Shown here piece by piece: positions 26,755-40,553 of a stretch of DNA of 64,000 bases (within the stretch, counting starts at the first letter, position 1; each line of letters starts with the position of its first letter). The notes below the pieces were generated by a model, which had not been told where the DNA came from, did no database searches, and saw only the letters and a program-made list of their open reading frames with translations. This DNA is from Vespa crabro (lineage: Eukaryota; Arthropoda; Insecta; Hymenoptera; Vespidae): the NCBI RefSeq assembly GCF_910589235.1, contig NC_060961.1:6976440-7040439 (forward strand), given 5' to 3'. The position numbers and the translations under genes were made by a program.

Positions 26755-26886
26755 TTCTTTTTCTATCTCTCTTTTTTCCTTCTCTTTCTCTCTCTCTCTC
26801 TCTTTCTCCTTGTTGTACTTTCAGATCAGTACAGTAGATTGGGAACCGTGACAATTACTCCTAGGAAAGCGCTTTTGCCATGGTAA
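26296..26886 (+). CDS. Candidate ORF, first 135 codons non-repetitive (uncertain)
   Basis: The frame from ATG 26296 is open for 196 codons. The first 135 or so are of normal complexity, with hydrophobic stretches near residues 29-38 and 78-92. The rest is a CT microsatellite read as Ser-Leu and a short tail. Splice-like sites lie inside it (tttttgcag at about 26494, ctttcag at 26823). No family recognised. It may be part of a transcribed unit or just chance. Confidence 0.12.
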
Positions 26887-27476
26887 TCGCCACTTTGCAA
26901 TATTTCATTCTTCCTTTTTCTATTTTTTTTTTTCTTTTTTTGATTTATTTCTCTTGGTTCTCATTGTTTCGAATGGTACTGTCTCGACGTTTAGCGAACG
27001 ACTTTTCAATTTATAGTAAAATGCTTTGACCAGAAGAAAGTTAATATTCGACCTTGTCTAGTATTGCAAAACCTTTCTCTCTCTCTCTCTCTCTCTCATA
27101 CTCTCTTATTCCCTCTCTATGTGTGTATGTGTGTGTGTGTGTGTGCGAACGCTGGTTGGAAACTTTATATTTCAGGAAAGAAAATCTTTTAAGAGAAATA
27201 AAAATTCTATGGAACATGAGAGATACTGGATTCCATGAGAATCCACTTATTTATAGGTGTAATAAAAGTAGTAGTTTTCTAAGAGGACGCTCAAGTGGAA
27301 TAAGTAAAATGTGAAAATTGGGTTTTACAATAGTTGCGTTTACGTTAACTTCTCTTTTAACTTTTGTAATCTTCTCAGCTTAATAACGTCTTTTCGTATA
27401 ATGCTTTTTGTTTTACAAGTCGTCTTTTATATTTCTTTGTGTAATTGCAAGAGAAACGTTTCATTTTCTTCATTTT

Positions 27477-27478
27477 CT

Positions 27479-27542
<64 letters not shown>
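27477..27542 (+). repeat. (AT)n, about 32 units
   Basis: Uninterrupted AT dinucleotide repeat. It is self-complementary and can form a cruciform or hairpin. Confidence 0.97.
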
Positions 27543-27544
<2 letters not shown>

Positions 27545-28681
27545 TACGACAATTATTTCATTTTCATTCGTGTCGACCGATTTTTATTTTATTCGTCGAG
27601 AAACGTTTTCGACTTGATATTTTTTGCCTTTGATAGGTCGCAAAAAAAAAGGAAAAAGACAAAAAAAAAAAAAAGAGAAGAAAAAATAGAAACTATTGTT
27701 TCTTATAATAAGCAGGACGTTAACTTAATTATTAACTTTTTCTTTTCTTTGTTCTTTTACCATTTTCACACTTAAATCATTAAGACAAAGTAAAAATAGA
27801 TTTCAATTGTATCTGGGATGGTGGTTAAAGGGGCAAACGTGGTAAATGGCACATTGCATTTCACGAGAATGCCTTTGTAACTGACAATGAGTAGCCACGG
27901 TGTTACTCTCACTGCAACAAAACGATCCACGGACTTTGGTCTTCCTTACGTCCAACGAGTAATGTCCTGACCGTAAAGTTTATGATGCTCTTTGGATACG
28001 TATCGCCGACTTGTATTCCATTATACGGTATATAGTGAGAGAAAGGAAAGAATAAGGAGAAGAAGGTTCGAAGGAAAAAGGAAGAAAAAGGTGAATTTCA
28101 CAAAAGTGAATTCAACTTTGTTTTATCGAGCGTAAGAGGAAAGGGAGGAAGAGAGGATGGGGAAGAAAGGGGCGGGGGTGGACACGTGCGAATCGTGTGA
28201 ATCTCTAGCATCGTTATGTACTTGGAATAAAGAGTTAAGAATTGCCATCGAGGAAGTAAACTTTTTATTAGCTTTGAGAATAGACACTTCACTTATTTTA
28301 TTGACTTTGTTAAGCCTTATAATCTAATAAAAGATATATATATATATATATATATACATAGTATAAGTACGACTTAAAAGCTTCGATACTTGAATTGACA
28401 TTGTTACAATTCACAACAACCTATGCTACATATATTTTATTTCGCATTTACTTCTTCTTCTTCTTCTTTTCGTTTCTTTTTCCTTGTTTTTCCTTTCTTT
28501 TTTCTCTTTGGTTTTCAGTTTTTGTTTTTTTTCCTTTTTCTTCATAAATTTTCGATCGAGAGATGAAAGTTCGATCGACATGATCGAAGTTTCTTCGAGA
28601 GTGAAAAAGACGCGACAGGTGGTAGCCGATCGAATAAGAAGTACACGCTACTTTCCACTTATCGTTTTACATCGTTCACGA

Positions 28682-28802
28682 CGTATTACCACTACTGGCA
28701 CTATCCAATACCACCACCAGTACCACCACTACCACAACTATTACTACTACCACCATTACTATCACCGTTACCACCACCGTCGTCACCACTACCGTCACTA
28801 GC
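28682..28802 (+). repeat. Degenerate (ACC/ACT) trinucleotide tract
   Basis: Runs of ACCACTACC, CACCAGTACC and TTACTACT units make about 120 bp of A/C/T-only DNA with a period near 3. It translates as His/Tyr or Thr/Pro runs. No gene context. Confidence 0.8.
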
Positions 28803-29287
28803 ACGACGTTTCGACGTGCTCTTCGAAGCTCTCAAGAGTAAATCGAGTTTCTTGCCCCTTTGGGACGATGGTTACCACCAGTATGTACTACCATTGGACA
28901 CAAGCGCGAGGAATAGTATCTACGTTGTAATTAGAAATCCAACGATAAACGTTTAAATCTTTTCGATCGTAGTTGATTAATACCAGAAAAGTAATAAAAT
29001 CGTAACATGTCGGCCGATCGAATTGAATAAGTGTGCTCGAAAAAAAATATGAAAATTGACTCACTTAAGATATATTAGAAATATTCAAGGTCACCGGATA
29101 TATTTTTTTCCATCTCTTTTACTCTTACAGTATAAATTATTGAAATTTTTCATTAACCTGAAAGAAAATCAGGTATTTCGTTGAGAAAGTACGATCTTTC
29201 GTTGAAGCGTTTAGGGCGAACGTTTTTTTCTTTCTTTTTCTATACTTTTTTTTTTCTTTCTTTATTTTTCTTCTTACTTTCTTTAAG

Positions 29288-29319
<32 letters not shown>

Positions 29320-30761
29320 TCTTTCTCTCTTTTTCTCTCGTTTACCTTTCATCCGACTAATTTAGAGTCGAATCACCTTTACGAAATCGTCTTTACTTGA
29401 TCGACTTTTATTGAGCAATCGCTGTACTCTTTACTACCTTGCCTCTCTCTCTCTCGCTCTTTTCTTCTTTTTCTTATTCTCTCTGCGTTTTTTCAATATT
29501 TTCGTCTTATTCCTTCTTCCCGTCTTTCATTATTTTCTTCCTTCATTGCCAAAGCAACTAAAAAAAAAACTAAAAAAGAAAAAAAGGATAATAAAGAACA
29601 AAAAAAAGAAATAAAGAACGTGTTCCTTTTTTTCTAAAAAAAAAAAAAAAAAAAAAAGAATATTCATACGTCCTTGATCGAAATTCATCCTCTCTTTGAA
29701 ACCCTTTGAATTTGTTTTCTAACGGGAACGCTTTCTCGACTCGTTAAATCGATTCCGGAAAAAGAAATTGTATTCTATATGTTTTAGTTCTTTTCTCAAG
29801 CAAAGGAGGATTATTACGTAGGACTCTTCTTTGTTCGAATCTTTAAAAGTGAATCCGAGATTCGTGCTAAGATATCGATGACAATTAATACGTTGGCTAT
29901 ATTATTTCAACGTAGTTACTCGATCGCGAGTATTCATTCAGAATCCGATTAAAACTGGGAATCGAGGAATTGGATCGTGTTTGTTGGATTAACGAGCACC
30001 AGTTTGCATGTGAATCGACGAATATTTCGTCGTTGATTTACGAACTCCATCGTTGTCGTAGTCGTTGTAGTCGTATTGAGGAATCCTTTGAAGTAGGCAA
30101 GGTCAGAGAATTTAGTATCTCTCTCTCTCTCTATCTCTTTCTCTCTCTCTCTCTAACTCTAGCTCTAGCTCTTTCATAATATCATCTACAACTCGTCGAA
30201 TTTGCATGAAAATCTTGGAGAGAAGAGAGCTGTTGCTGGATCGAGCGGTGAACGACGATGGAAGGAGTCAAAGGGTTAAGAAGTTTTAGAGTTAATAATG
30301 AGACTTTGAGACCAAAGAATTATCTAACTTTTAGAAAGAAAAGTCTTTCTCTTTCTTTCTTCCTCTCTTTTTATCTCTCATATTTAAGATCCTTGTATAT
30401 GAGGGCGTTTCGAGATGTATATGAGGTAATCGTTCTAATATTAAATCGACATTAGCGTTTTATACCATAAAACAAGATTTCTCCATTCGGAAATTTCTCC
30501 ACGTTCCTTTTCGGAGAATCGACTTTGGCTGAATATATAGGTCATCCTTGTGGTAAAGGTATCTACGTGCAGATTCGATAACTCCTTCGATTTTCAATTC
30601 CGGCTTTTGATTCGTTAGAATTCGTGGTTCCTTGATTCGTACTAGTTACCTAGAATGTCCCATGCTTGTTACTTCGTTCGTTCATTCGTTCGCTCATTCT
30701 CTCGTACGCTTGTTCACTCGCTTTGCTGACCTATGAATGTCTACAAAATTATGGGTACGAA

Positions 30762-30968
30762 TCACGTATAGTGTTCGTGCAAGCGGCATCCACCGCTTGA
30801 CGTGACGCGATTCCCTATGAGAGCTGGTGTAATTGCGCTACGTGCCCTTATGTGCACCGTTGCGGCATGAACTTCCTCGCGGAAACCGGCACTACCATCT
30901 ACAGAAATTTCCGAGGGAAAATGGATGAGCCCGGCAGGTGGAAGAGAGACGGCATTGCCAATATGCAT
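30762..30968 (-). CDS. Candidate 68-residue ORF in a GC-rich island (uncertain)
   Basis: ATG at 30968 (minus). The product has mixed protein-like composition (MHIGNAVSLPPAGLIHFPSE at the start) and no repeats. The island 30770-31090 is clearly richer in G+C and CpG than its flanks, so it might be an exon, a promoter or a regulatory element. No domain recognised. Confidence 0.12.
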   Translation of the reverse strand: MHIGNAVSLPPAGLIHFPSEISVDGSAGFREEVHAATVHIRARSAITPALIGNRVTSSGGCRLHEHYT

Positions 30969-31604
30969 CTACGCTTTCTTGTCACCGTTGTTGTTCGACC
31001 GTAAACAGGATAATCGCGCGAAACGCAGCATATTCGAGCTCTGATATTACTGTTGTTCTCGTACGAACTGTAATCATCCTACCGTATTCTTCCGCATATT
31101 CCCGAGAATGGATAGGTAAATTTTCAACTCGAAGAAATAACCTATTCTTTCTTTACTTTTTCTTTCCCTTCTTTATCTATTCTATTTTCATTTTCTTAAC
31201 AATCATTCGATGTATCCATTTAACGTATAAACGATTCGAGATTTCGAATTGTAAGTATGTTAATTTTCTTTGAACGAATATTTCTCGTATAAAATTATTT
31301 TAATATATTCATTCATATCAGGCAAATTATAATTCATTATAATAATTTCAAATTTTAATTATTAGGACATATAAAATGTGTAAAATTATTATGACATATA
31401 AAATGTATAATAATTGTATTATCAACTCGCAAGTAGATCGTTTTTATCGTGGAAATATAATCGAATATATTTCTTCGATTTATTCGTATTTCGATTATGT
31501 CGTATTTATCCAAATATATATATATATATATATTCAAATATATATAAATAGATAAATTTATAAAATAAATTTGGAAAATTCAAATGGGTTTTCGAATACT
31601 TCCT

Positions 31605-31800
31605 GGTCTATATACAATGCCGATCTATATAGTGTTGCATTTAATAAACGGCACCGTTGTTGAACGTTCATTGATTATGCAGTAGGGATGTATATCACTT
31701 CCCTTTTAATCCGACGACAGGTGATTCCATAAAGCCAAACGCAGCATGCACCAGAGTCGGCCATTATAAGCGCGAACGGGTACTTGTCCTTTAACTAAGC
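31605..31800. promoter_or_regulatory. Candidate conserved regulatory element
   Basis: High-complexity island between AT-rich DNA. It shows TTTAATAAACGG, CATTGATTATGCAG, an E-box CAGGTG (31718-31723) and CCATTATAAGCGCG. It has no open frame of note. Regulatory function is inferred only from complexity and motif mix. Confidence 0.28.
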
Positions 31801-33317
31801 GGATGCACGTGGATTGACATTCGAGACAACGACAGCCGAGTTGACGAGATCGAGTAGAACGTGGTTATTCCTCGTCCATCATCAACGTGCCTACCTGTCC
31901 GTGAAGTTAACGTTAAGTGACTCATCCATTGCGCAATAAAAAAGAAAAAAGAAAAAAAGAAGAAAAAGGAAGAAAATAGAAGAAAATAGTAGTTCAAATT
32001 TTTATTACGAGACGTTCAGTTTTATGCGATTTATTTCCTGTTCTTTTTTTTCTTTTTTTTTCTTTTTTTCTTTTTCGTTAAGATATTCTAGTGATTTTAA
32101 TTCAATGTGATAGAAATTAGAGATTCAATTTATATGGATCAAGAATGTTTTTATACGTATATTTACTATATACATTTAATATATATATTTATTTTATATA
32201 TATAAAATTTTCTATATTATACATTTATTTTCTAATATTTATTTTTACGCAAGATCTGTAATAATTTTTTTTTCACATACTCTATTATATTCTTTTGATT
32301 ACATATCTCTTGAATTACATAGGACGATATATGAAATCGATCGATTGATCCTTTGCAATTTTTTTTTTTTTAATTTGTTCACTAAGAACTTTTTGTGCTT
32401 TTAATATATTTTTTTTTAATTAGCAGAAATAAATAAATAAATAAATATATATATATATATATATATTGCATACATATTTTTTTTCCTTTACATGGTTAAT
32501 TTAATAAAAATATGACGTTTTGTTAAGAAAAAAGTTATTATTGTCAGACTTGAAATAAGAGAATTCGAAGGGTTAAAAAAAGACAAAAAAAAAAAAAAGA
32601 AAGATACAACCGAATAATCGAAAAGTTTCTCTTTTTGAGCTCCGTACAAGTCCGTACATTATGTATAAAATTGTTGACGATTATAAAGTATATCGATCGC
32701 GCCGATAAAAAAAGTGAAACAAAATAGCATAGATCGATAAACGTTTCGCACCCTGTGTCACGTCCAATTTGCAAATGGTAAATGATCGAGAGAAGAAGAT
32801 CGGATGTGGGGAAAGTGGAGAAAGAGGAGGAGGTAGAGGAAGCAGCATGAAGAATCTTCCACGCTCTTTTTCGTTCAATTCGTAGTTCGTAGCACTCGAC
32901 ATAACCATAGATTTTGGAGTCGACGTTTATACATCGATATTTCGCGTCTCGCTTCCACCTTTCTCTTTGTTTCGCTTCTCTCTTTACTTACTCGCTCCAT
33001 TACGGGCAATTGCCCATACGCTACCCTTCAAAGAGAGCATCGAGCCGAGTATATTTATTCAAACCGCGATGCACTAGCCTATCCTTTTTATACCCTATCG
33101 TAAAGCTTTCTTCTCGAGGCATAGGTACTTTTCGAAAGACTCGACATGAGATATGTAGATACATAAATATGCATCTGTATATCGATCATGAAAATCGATT
33201 CTTGATTTTTCGGTGCATAGTTTACGAGAATGTTACTCTTCGAATCGATTTTCTCAGTTATAGATTTTCTTATTTCTATCATTTGTTGAAGATTGCGAGA
33301 GAAAGACTGAATGTATA

Positions 33318-33319
<2 letters not shown>

Positions 33320-33385
<66 letters not shown>

Positions 33386-33393
33386 AGTATGTC

Positions 33394-33436
<43 letters not shown>
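33320..33436 (+). repeat. (AT)n followed by (GA)n
   Basis: AT units run from 33320 to about 33382, then gtgagtatgtctgt, then GA units from 33398. The 214-codon open frame through here (32914-33558) is sustained by these repeats. Confidence 0.95.
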
Positions 33437-33439
<3 letters not shown>

Positions 33440-34940
33440 ATGTGCGAGATAGTTTTCCTCTACCATTCACGTTGTTTGAATATTATTCGAGAAATGTTCG
33501 CCATTTGCGAAATGACATATTCAAGCGAATAATGCGTCTCGTAAATATGCATATTTAATTGTCATTTGTTTATATCTCTACACTTAAATACATATTAACG
33601 ACTCCCAACAGAGAATCAAATTTGTATGAGCATCGACACTATTTCGGAAGAGCTGCTCGCATCATTTGTTAGCATACAACCACTATCACCTATCCAATAA
33701 CGATCGACTTTTCCCATTATACGACATTATCATTAATGTTATCTTCGAATGTTCATAATCATTGATACGAGCTTATAGGTTTCTCTTACATTTTACTCGA
33801 TATTTAGATTGAATCATTAAATATATATGAAGGTATCTTTTGAATCATTCGTTTGCCGTATTAATACATGTCATATAAATACATAAACGTGTACGTAAAC
33901 ATAGAATAATTATGTATATATTTTTAAATGTTAATTAATGCAGCCCGTTGATACTTTTAATGAGCCATCTAAACGAGAATTTCTTGCTACGAAAGTAATA
34001 TATTCTCTTTACAAATACAATGAATCGAACTTTTATTCTATTTATCTATGTATATATATATGAATGTACATGTGTATGTATGTATGTGTGTATGTATATA
34101 GCAATGCGTATTAGCATGCTTTATTTAGTTACGTAGTTTAATAATAATAGTAGGGAATTGTAATATGAATTGTATATTAATACCATTTATTCAATTTAGT
34201 AATTAAATAATATTACAGGATATAATCATGGCTGGTTATACGTTTTCCAGATCATATTCGAATTACGAGGTTAACATGATTTTTCTTTTTATTTGAATTT
34301 TTGATTTTTATGGAACGAAATCTCTCGATGTTAATGCGCAGTTAAATTATATTTTCTTTTCGATAAGAAATTCAGAAACGTGTTTTTCTTCGTAGAAGTA
34401 TAGTATTCTCTGTCGAGTATTTATTCAGTCTTTTCTAATACAGTATTAATTCGAGATGCTTTTTAACATGTAACAAAAGAAAAAGGAATGAATATGGAAA
34501 GAGAAAAAGCGTCCATTTTCTTTACATAATAAGTAAGAACGTTGCTTAGTTCATCTTTTTACTGATTTTTTTATTTCTATCATTTTCTCATTTTTCTCTG
34601 TGTAATACAACTGTTGTTAATGAAATAGAGAAATTTATGAAAAAGATGGAAGAAAAAAGGAGAAAGCTTGAGAGAACAATGAAAGGATTTCTTTCTCCCT
34701 CTTTCTCTCTCTCTCTCCCTCTTTTTTTTTCTTCATGAATCAAACAATATCATTTCCTTCGATTTCTTTTGGAAAATAATCTGATATCTCTGATCGATAT
34801 TACGATGTCATTTTTCCACGTCTCAATTATATCTCAATTAATCCCACGTAATAATTTTTATTATTTTATTTTTTCTCGAAGCTACTATATCGTTTATCTC
34901 AATATTTCAATTATACATAAATTCCACAAGATGTTCGAGA

Positions 34941-34969
34941 TAATAATAATAATAATAATTATTATTATT
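34941..34969. repeat. (AAT)n(ATT)n palindromic tract
   Basis: AATAATAAT passes directly into ATTATTATT, a near-perfect inverted repeat able to fold on itself. Confidence 0.9.
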
Positions 34970-35549
34970 GTTTTATTTTTATGATACGAGACGAAGATCT
35001 GAAATTTTCCAGTAGGAGAAAATGTAGTAGTACAAGAAAAAAAAAAGAAAAGAAAAATATTTATTTAAACGATCGACGACGATAAGACGAAAGAGAGACG
35101 ATTGTTCCTTCTTTTTTTTATCATTTTACTTAAAAGCGCAATACATATATGTATATATTTATTTACGTATGTATATAAATACTACATAAGTACTTATTCA
35201 CTTTGGGACTAGTTCGAAATCGGTGTTACTAGGAAAAGAAGAGAACAAATGACTTGGGGCAATATGGCGACGGGTGTGTCAGAAACGGTACTTTGTTCGA
35301 TAAGTCACGTTTTCTCTCTCTCTCTCTCTCTCTCTTTTACACTGACACACACACACTTTAGTGTAGTGCTTGCTTTTTTTATCTTTCCTTTTTGATCGGA
35401 CAAGGTTGCGTGTATTGGCAAAAGCTTTGCCCAGGAAAGGCTTATTTTGATGAATAAACGTCGTGAGGAGGAGGCGCGGAAGAGAGAAGGCAGTATCTGA
35501 TTTACTGGACCATAAATATCTCTAATCTGTACGAGACATGGGGGCTTCA

Positions 35550-35599
<50 letters not shown>

Positions 35600-35788
35600 C
35601 CTCTCGCTCTTTCTCTATTTCTCTCAAGCTCTCTTTACTGGCCTGGTTTTCCTTCCGTTTTCCATTCTTCATCCATTTACCGGCTAAAAAAGAGCACTGA
35701 ATAACGAGTCAGCGAGCAACCGCATCGGAAAACTTTTAGATTTCCTCTCTGTCCTTCTCTCTCTTTCTTTCTCTTTCTCTTTCCCTAT

Positions 35789-35824
<36 letters not shown>

Positions 35825-36189
35825 TTTTTTTTTCTTTCATCCTTCTTAAGCAGGAACTATATTTACGCGAATAAATTGTTTCAATTCTCGATACGAGAAA
35901 CGAATTTTCTAATTAATAGTTTCAAATGAAAAATGTACATCCTTCAGTTCAATTGAGTTTATTTTCGAAATATACATCTCTCTCTCTCTCTCTTTCTTTT
36001 TTCTTTTTTTTTCTTTTTTTTGTTAAATATTAAGCATCCTATCTATTTTTTTATTCTTTTCTATTTTTCGATGAGTTCGTTTATTTTTAAATATGTCTGT
36101 TTTTTATTTTTCTTCTTTTCTTTCCTTTTTTTTTTAAATAATATGTCCTCAATATTATTTTGTTCTATTTTTAGAATTCATCATCATTC

Positions 36190-36191
<2 letters not shown>

Positions 36192-36255
<64 letters not shown>

Positions 36256-36274
36256 GTCTCTTTCTCTTTCTTTC
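36192..36274 (+). repeat. (CT)n with GTCTCT interruptions
   Basis: About 80 bp of CT repeats with four or more TGTCTC variant units in the centre, then CT/TTTC. Confidence 0.95.
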
Positions 36275-37139
36275 GAACGTTGGCAAATATTCGAGATTCG
36301 TCTTTTAGCATTTTCTCCTTTTCCTTTTTCTTCTCAAGGCACATCTTTATGGATCATTTAAAATTCGTGCTCGTTCACGAGTACCAACGGATTCGAAGAG
36401 ATATCGGAGAATGAAATCGGTACTGGGATCACGAGTTCTCATTACAACGACCGAAACTATCTCACGATCTTTCCAACTGACGCCTTCTTCCTTCCCATTC
36501 TCGTTGCCATCAAAATCTGATTCGTTGATTATGATAATTAGATGTATAGATAATATTTGCTGAGTTTAATAAACCGTATCGATTATATTATTTAATATTA
36601 TTGGAACGGAAAGTATCTTTAACTCTTTAAATTGAACGAGTTAGTTTTTACGAAGATCACTTTGATTAATTACATTGATTAATTGGATTAAGATGTATTA
36701 GATTTTTTTTTTTATCCTTTTAACAAAAAAGAAAAGTCCATTAACACAAAAGAAAATTCTTTTTTCTAAAATATTAATACATTTTTAATCATAATCATAC
36801 TTAATAAATTAAACTTAATAAATTAAATATATCAAACTTAAATTCTATGAAATATATGAGGTTAGTTAATTAACCTTGATAACATTATAATTTTTATCAA
36901 ATATTTAAGATTATCATTATAAATTTTAATAATTTTATCGAATTTATCTATTATCTATCTATTACATTTATATTTCAATAGTACAATGAAATTCTTTGTC
37001 ATTATTTAATCAATCCTTCGTACCAATGTACTTCGTCTCGAAATTCAATTCTTGTATCTATTAGAAATTTCATCTTTGTTTTCATCGACTGTCGTCCTTA
37101 ATAAATATAGTAAATGCAAGAACAGTAATAGCAGAACCT

Positions 37140-37420
37140 CCTCACTAACTGAGTTTACATCTCAAGAGTAAATCGACTTACCGTTTGACTCTCAACTTGT
37201 CCAAGTATCGAACTTTAATTAAGTTGCTTTCCATATAGAATCTCATGGCTGACAGATATATGATATATAGAAGCAATCAACGAATTCTAGAGCTGTCTCG
37301 AACACCAAAGACAGGAGAGAGTCAGTTGATTGTTGAAACAGCTGTCATTTGATCTCTGACACTTCTCTCCGATTATGGTTCTTGACTTAGGTTGGTTGAC
37401 CTTTAGCGAATAATACGTGT
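37140..37420. promoter_or_regulatory. Candidate regulatory island
   Basis: About 280 bp without simple repeats, containing TTTAATTAAG, GTCAGTTGATTGTTG and an E-box CAGCTG (37339-37344). It stands out from the AT-rich DNA on both sides. Confidence 0.25.
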
Positions 37421-37770
37421 CTAGCAATTTTGTTTAAATGTTCCCTCCTATTAAGTAAACTCGATTAAAGTGGGACAAATCATTACCGAGAGTTCTACTG
37501 AAATAGTTTATCCTATAAATTCCTCTCCTCTTACTTTATTAAAGTTAATCTTTTATCAGATGAACGTAACTTTTCTTTTCCTTTCGTAAATTTTACATTT
37601 TTTTTTTAAACTAATTATCGAATTAGTTTTAAAGAAAAAAAATTCGATTATACATAAGAAAAAGAAAAAAGGGAAAAGAAACACGATAAAACCAAAGTCG
37701 AGTATGATTAAATCATCTATGAAATTATGTTAATTTTCAAATCGTATTTATATTTTTAAAGTTCTTCTTT

Positions 37771-37829
<59 letters not shown>

Positions 37830-38053
37830 TCTACGAACTTTTTCATATTTTTCAATTATAGATATACTCATATAGTTTATACAAGATATACTCATATAAT
37901 ATTATCATATCAGTATAATATTATGATATTAGTCTAAGTAATATTATACGTAACTCGTAATCAAATATAACTTCGTATACAATTAAAAGAAACATGTATT
38001 ATTCTGAAAAAATTTAAATACATTTATTAACATTATATTTTTACATAATACTT

Positions 38054-38088
38054 ATTAAATAATTAAATAATTAAATAATTAAATAATT
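38054..38088 (+). repeat. 8 bp tandem repeat ATTAAATA
   Basis: Four copies of ATTAAATA plus a partial fifth. Homeodomain-type TTAAT cores recur in each unit. Confidence 0.9.
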
Positions 38089-38206
38089 ATTATTTAACAT
38101 AATATATTTATTAAAGAAACATATATTACAAACCTTTAAATCCATTAAAATAGATCCAATGTAAAAATATTTCTTTTTCTACCCCTTTTTTCTTTTATAT
38201 AAGTAG

Positions 38207-38244
<38 letters not shown>

Positions 38245-38445
38245 AATTAATTAAAAGATTAATTCAAATTCAAATTATATAAAAAGCAATTAATAAAAAT
38301 AATCATTGTATTATATAAGTAATACTATACAATATAATTTTAAAGAGATTAAATGAACTTTTTAATGTTCGTAATATTATCTCTAAAAACATTTATTTCC
38401 ATCGTACAATCTTTTTTTATTTAAAAACGATGGATAAAAAGATAG

Positions 38446-38520
<75 letters not shown>

Positions 38521-39353
38521 AATAAGGAGAAAAGATAAAAAAATGATGAGCGTTAAGTGTCATCGCATTTTTCTTTCAACGATCATCATGATACGGAGCT
38601 GAACAGTGTCTTTTACGAAAGTCATCTCCGGAAATCGGCATCCACTCCGTTCTCACTTCTACCCTTTATCTATGTATTCGTATATACGAGCAGCCTAGTC
38701 GTGGTAATCGGGAAACCGTATTCGAAAAGAAGGGACTCGTTGATCGAGGTGTGACAGAATGATATAAAGCGGAAGTCTATGATAGAGAAGAGAAAAGCAA
38801 AGAGAGAGAGAGAGAGAAAGAGAGAAACAGAGAGAAAGAGACAGAGTGACAGAACAGAGACAAAGATAGAAAGGAAGAATACACACACATACACATACAT
38901 ACATCTCGAACCCTTTTTCATTTCCTTTTCCGATGCGTATAAACAGTTTGCTTCCTGCGATCGTTCTCGTAAAGTAAGCTATGTGTCTCCGGTCCTTTCC
39001 AATATTCGTCGATACGAGTTTGGGAGGAAGAGAGGGAGGAAAAGAGAAAGAGAGAGAGAGAGAGAGAGATGAATGACTATCTACGATTTCGCGAAAGTCG
39101 TCGTCATCGTCATTGTCATTTTCGTCGTTCTATTCATTTCATTTTATTTTTTTCTCTTCTGTTGTTTCTTTTCAATTTTTTTCGATTTTTTTATCGTTTT
39201 CGTAGGAACAGACAAGATATGAATGGCACTACGCTTATCGAATTTATTCGCAAGAAACAGAAATATTTTCGTGATTTGTTGATAGAAAGCAAACATGACT
39301 ATTAGAATGTTGTACTCTTTTCAACATCGATGTGTTGTTTATGTATTTTGTCT

Positions 39354-39436
39354 TCGTGTATGTGTGTGTGTGTGTATGTATATATGTATGTATGTATATT
39401 GTATATATGCATGTATGTATGTGCGCGCATGCATGT
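39354..39436. repeat. (GT)n / ATGT tract with GCGCGC core
   Basis: Two alternating purine-pyrimidine runs (about 39354-39399 and 39401-39436) meet at a single TT break. The second contains GTGCGCGCATGCATG. Confidence 0.88.
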
Positions 39437-39663
39437 TTTAATATTAAATAGAATTTTAACGAAAACGTGATGAAACATAAATGATGAAAGAATTAAAATT
39501 GATATCTCCTGTCGTATTTAAAAGAGAATATAAAAAATTTTTCGAAGGAAGGAAATAAAAAACAAAATCAAATAAAGTGATGAATTTAATAAGCGAATTC
39601 GTCGATAAAATTCTCAAAATGAATTCGTTCGTAAATTGTTCTTTTTTGTTCGAACGTAACGGG

Positions 39664-39721
<58 letters not shown>

Positions 39722-39854
39722 CACTTCTGTGAATTATAGAAATGAATAGATGAGCATTTATTGGCGATATTTTTGTTTGTTTCAAATCATTGAATCACTC
39801 GATACTGGAACATCCCATACGACTCTATTATTCAAAATAACGTGATTGTTAAAA

Positions 39855-39890
39855 CGTTGACTACATTAATGTGTCGTTGACTACCTTAAT
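39855..39890 (+). repeat. 20 bp direct duplication
   Basis: CGTTGACTACATTAAT (39855-39870) repeats as CGTTGACTACCTTAAT (39875-39890), one mismatch. Confidence 0.9.
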
Positions 39891-40496
39891 AGTTAATATT
39901 TTTTAGGTTATTATACAGAATAATAAAAAATTCAAATCTCTATTAAGAGTCAAATCAAATGAATATATAAATTTAGAATATTTCGGTGTAAAAATTTTAT
40001 TTTAAACGTTTTATATATATATATATAAATTTCTATATATTTTATGCATATAAAATTGTATTCTAGTACTCATGAAAATATTACTTTAAATATTTTATGC
40101 AAATGAAATTTTTTGAAAATTTTCTGTTTCGAATATTGTATTTAAAATACAAAAAAAAAATATATATATTCCTCCTTGAAAATTGTAATAAACGCAATTA
40201 ATTGATAGTCAAGTATGGCAATACAGTTTTTATTGCGTATGACATAAAACGTATGAAATTTTTTGATAGAAACATTTTTAGTAAGACAAAAATGAAAATG
40301 TTGTAATATTTGAAATTAACGAAGGATGATAGTATTAATGACTTATATTGTGCGATAAATAAAAGGAACAAGTGTAGATAAATTGATGTTTCTTTGAGAA
40401 ATCATTTTATTTTTCAGAAAAAATTTAATAAAATTAAACCAGGAAAGACATAAAACTTCATTTAAAAATTCATTAATTATATTAACATATTTTATG

Positions 40497-40553
<57 letters not shown>

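Larger units (their letters stand above)
25871..31604. other. Mostly gene-free DNA with higher-complexity islands
   Basis: Pyrimidine 25898-25990. (CT)n 26709-26810, 27076-27101, 29288-29338 and 30119-30154. (GT)n 27119-27146. A-rich 27638-27690. Island 27820-28030 with normal complexity and no open frame. (AT)n 28337-28360 and 31516-31540. Two uncertain ORFs are listed separately. Confidence 0.72.
31801..37139. other. Gene-free AT-rich and CT-rich DNA
   Basis: Purine 31938-31985. T-rich 32045-32080. AT-rich 32100-32520. Minus-strand frames at 32544-32908 are unconvincing. ATGT 34050-34100. (CT)n 35313-35336, 35541-35625 and 35745-35822. AT-rich 36500-37080 shows nothing. Confidence 0.78.

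Noticed and set aside
26825..26882. Exon-like segment between CTTTCAG and ATG|gtaatc
   Set aside because: Its acceptor is good but the donor is poor, and two of three frames stop inside. CT tracts create many false acceptors here.
30938..31273. 111-codon plus-strand frame
   Set aside because: It begins at GTG, has no acceptor before it, and the second half is T-rich. No recognisable motif.
32914..33558. 214-codon open frame
   Set aside because: Its middle is (AT)n and (GA)n read as Tyr-Ile and Arg-Glu. The flanks show no recognisable domain.
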